A DNA stretch of 6,699 bases, from contig CAJOQI010000135.1 of the NCBI GenBank assembly GCA_905236895.1, forward strand, positions 1-6,699, in the 5' to 3' direction. Of the stretch, positions 6,632 through 6,699 are shown in pieces; the first letter of the stretch is position 1, and every line of letters starts with the position of its first letter. This stretch comes from an uncultured Peptostreptococcaceae bacterium. Its GTDB lineage: Bacteria; Bacillota; Clostridia; Peptostreptococcales; Anaerovoracaceae. Both the position numbers and the translations under genes were made by a program. The notes below the pieces were generated by a model. It did not search any database. It was not told the origin of the DNA and saw nothing but the letters and a program-made list of their open reading frames with translations.

Positions 6632-6699
6632 TCAAGTCTCCCTATTATATATCTCGCTTACGTATTTGCGGCCTCTGAACATAAAGACCCAAGCCGCCA
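6632..6699 (-). CDS. 3' end of an upstream operon gene (partial, unidentified)
   Basis: On the minus strand, one frame is open from the window edge to a TGA at 6634-6632 and encodes AAWVFMFRGRKYVSEIYNRE plus a final Thr. The hydrophobic run followed by basic residues and a polar tail looks like the end of a membrane protein. Its stop lies 1 nt before the next gene's ATG, and that gene's ribosome binding site lies inside this frame, which is typical operon packing. The other two minus frames also stop before 6630, but their peptides look less protein-like. Twenty-one residues are too few to name a family. Confidence 0.6.
   Translation of the reverse strand, partial: AAWVFMFRGRKYVSEIYNRET
6638..6643 (-). 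promoter_or_regulatory. Ribosome binding site of the Pr6Pr-like gene
   Basis: AGGGAG on the minus strand (6643-6638) lies 7 nt before the ATG at 6630. It sits within the end of the preceding frame and supports both the chosen start and translational coupling. Confidence 0.75.

Overview
The window looks like part of a chromosome from a low-to-mid GC Firmicute, most likely a clostridial/Lachnospiraceae-type anaerobe. This is inferred from strong GGAG-type ribosome binding sites, AGA/AGG and ATA codon use, compact operons, and protein types common in that group. No species can be named from the sequence alone. No rRNA, tRNA, CRISPR array, insertion sequence or phage gene was seen.

Left half (+ strand). 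Two overlapping genes (133-1941 and 1931-3751) encode the two halves of a heterodimeric type IV ABC exporter. Motif reading shows that the pair is asymmetric. The first subunit has a degenerate ATPase site (Asp in place of the catalytic Glu, Gln in place of the H-loop His) but a canonical LSGGQ signature. The second has intact catalytic residues but an LSQGQ signature. The assembled dimer should therefore have one working and one degenerate ATP site, as in the LmrCD, BmrCD and TM287/288 class. An open frame from the window edge to position 132 may be the tail of an upstream operon gene.

Centre. The exporter operon converges on a minus-strand group. A perfect 14-bp hairpin at 3777-3808 lies between the two stop codons and probably terminates transcription from both sides.

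Right half (- strand, read right to left). The order is the tail of an unidentified protein (6699-6632), a small multi-pass membrane protein resembling the Pr6Pr/FAR-17a group (6630-5992), a DUF1275/YoaK-type membrane protein (5984-5271), and an FAD-dependent oxidoreductase with a four-cysteine cluster (5203-3839). The first three are separated by 1 and 7 nt and look like one operon. The oxidoreductase follows a 67-nt gap that holds a promoter-like sequence and a small hairpin, so it may be transcribed on its own as well as by read-through.

Functional picture: one probable drug/lipid/peptide exporter of unknown substrate, and a separate set of poorly characterised membrane proteins beside a probable redox flavoprotein. 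I see no clear evidence of an entirely new system. The most interesting points are the putative metal/Fe-S cysteines in the flavoprotein, the candidate Thr/His pair in the Pr6Pr-like protein, and the unusual Ala-rich linker in the first ABC subunit.
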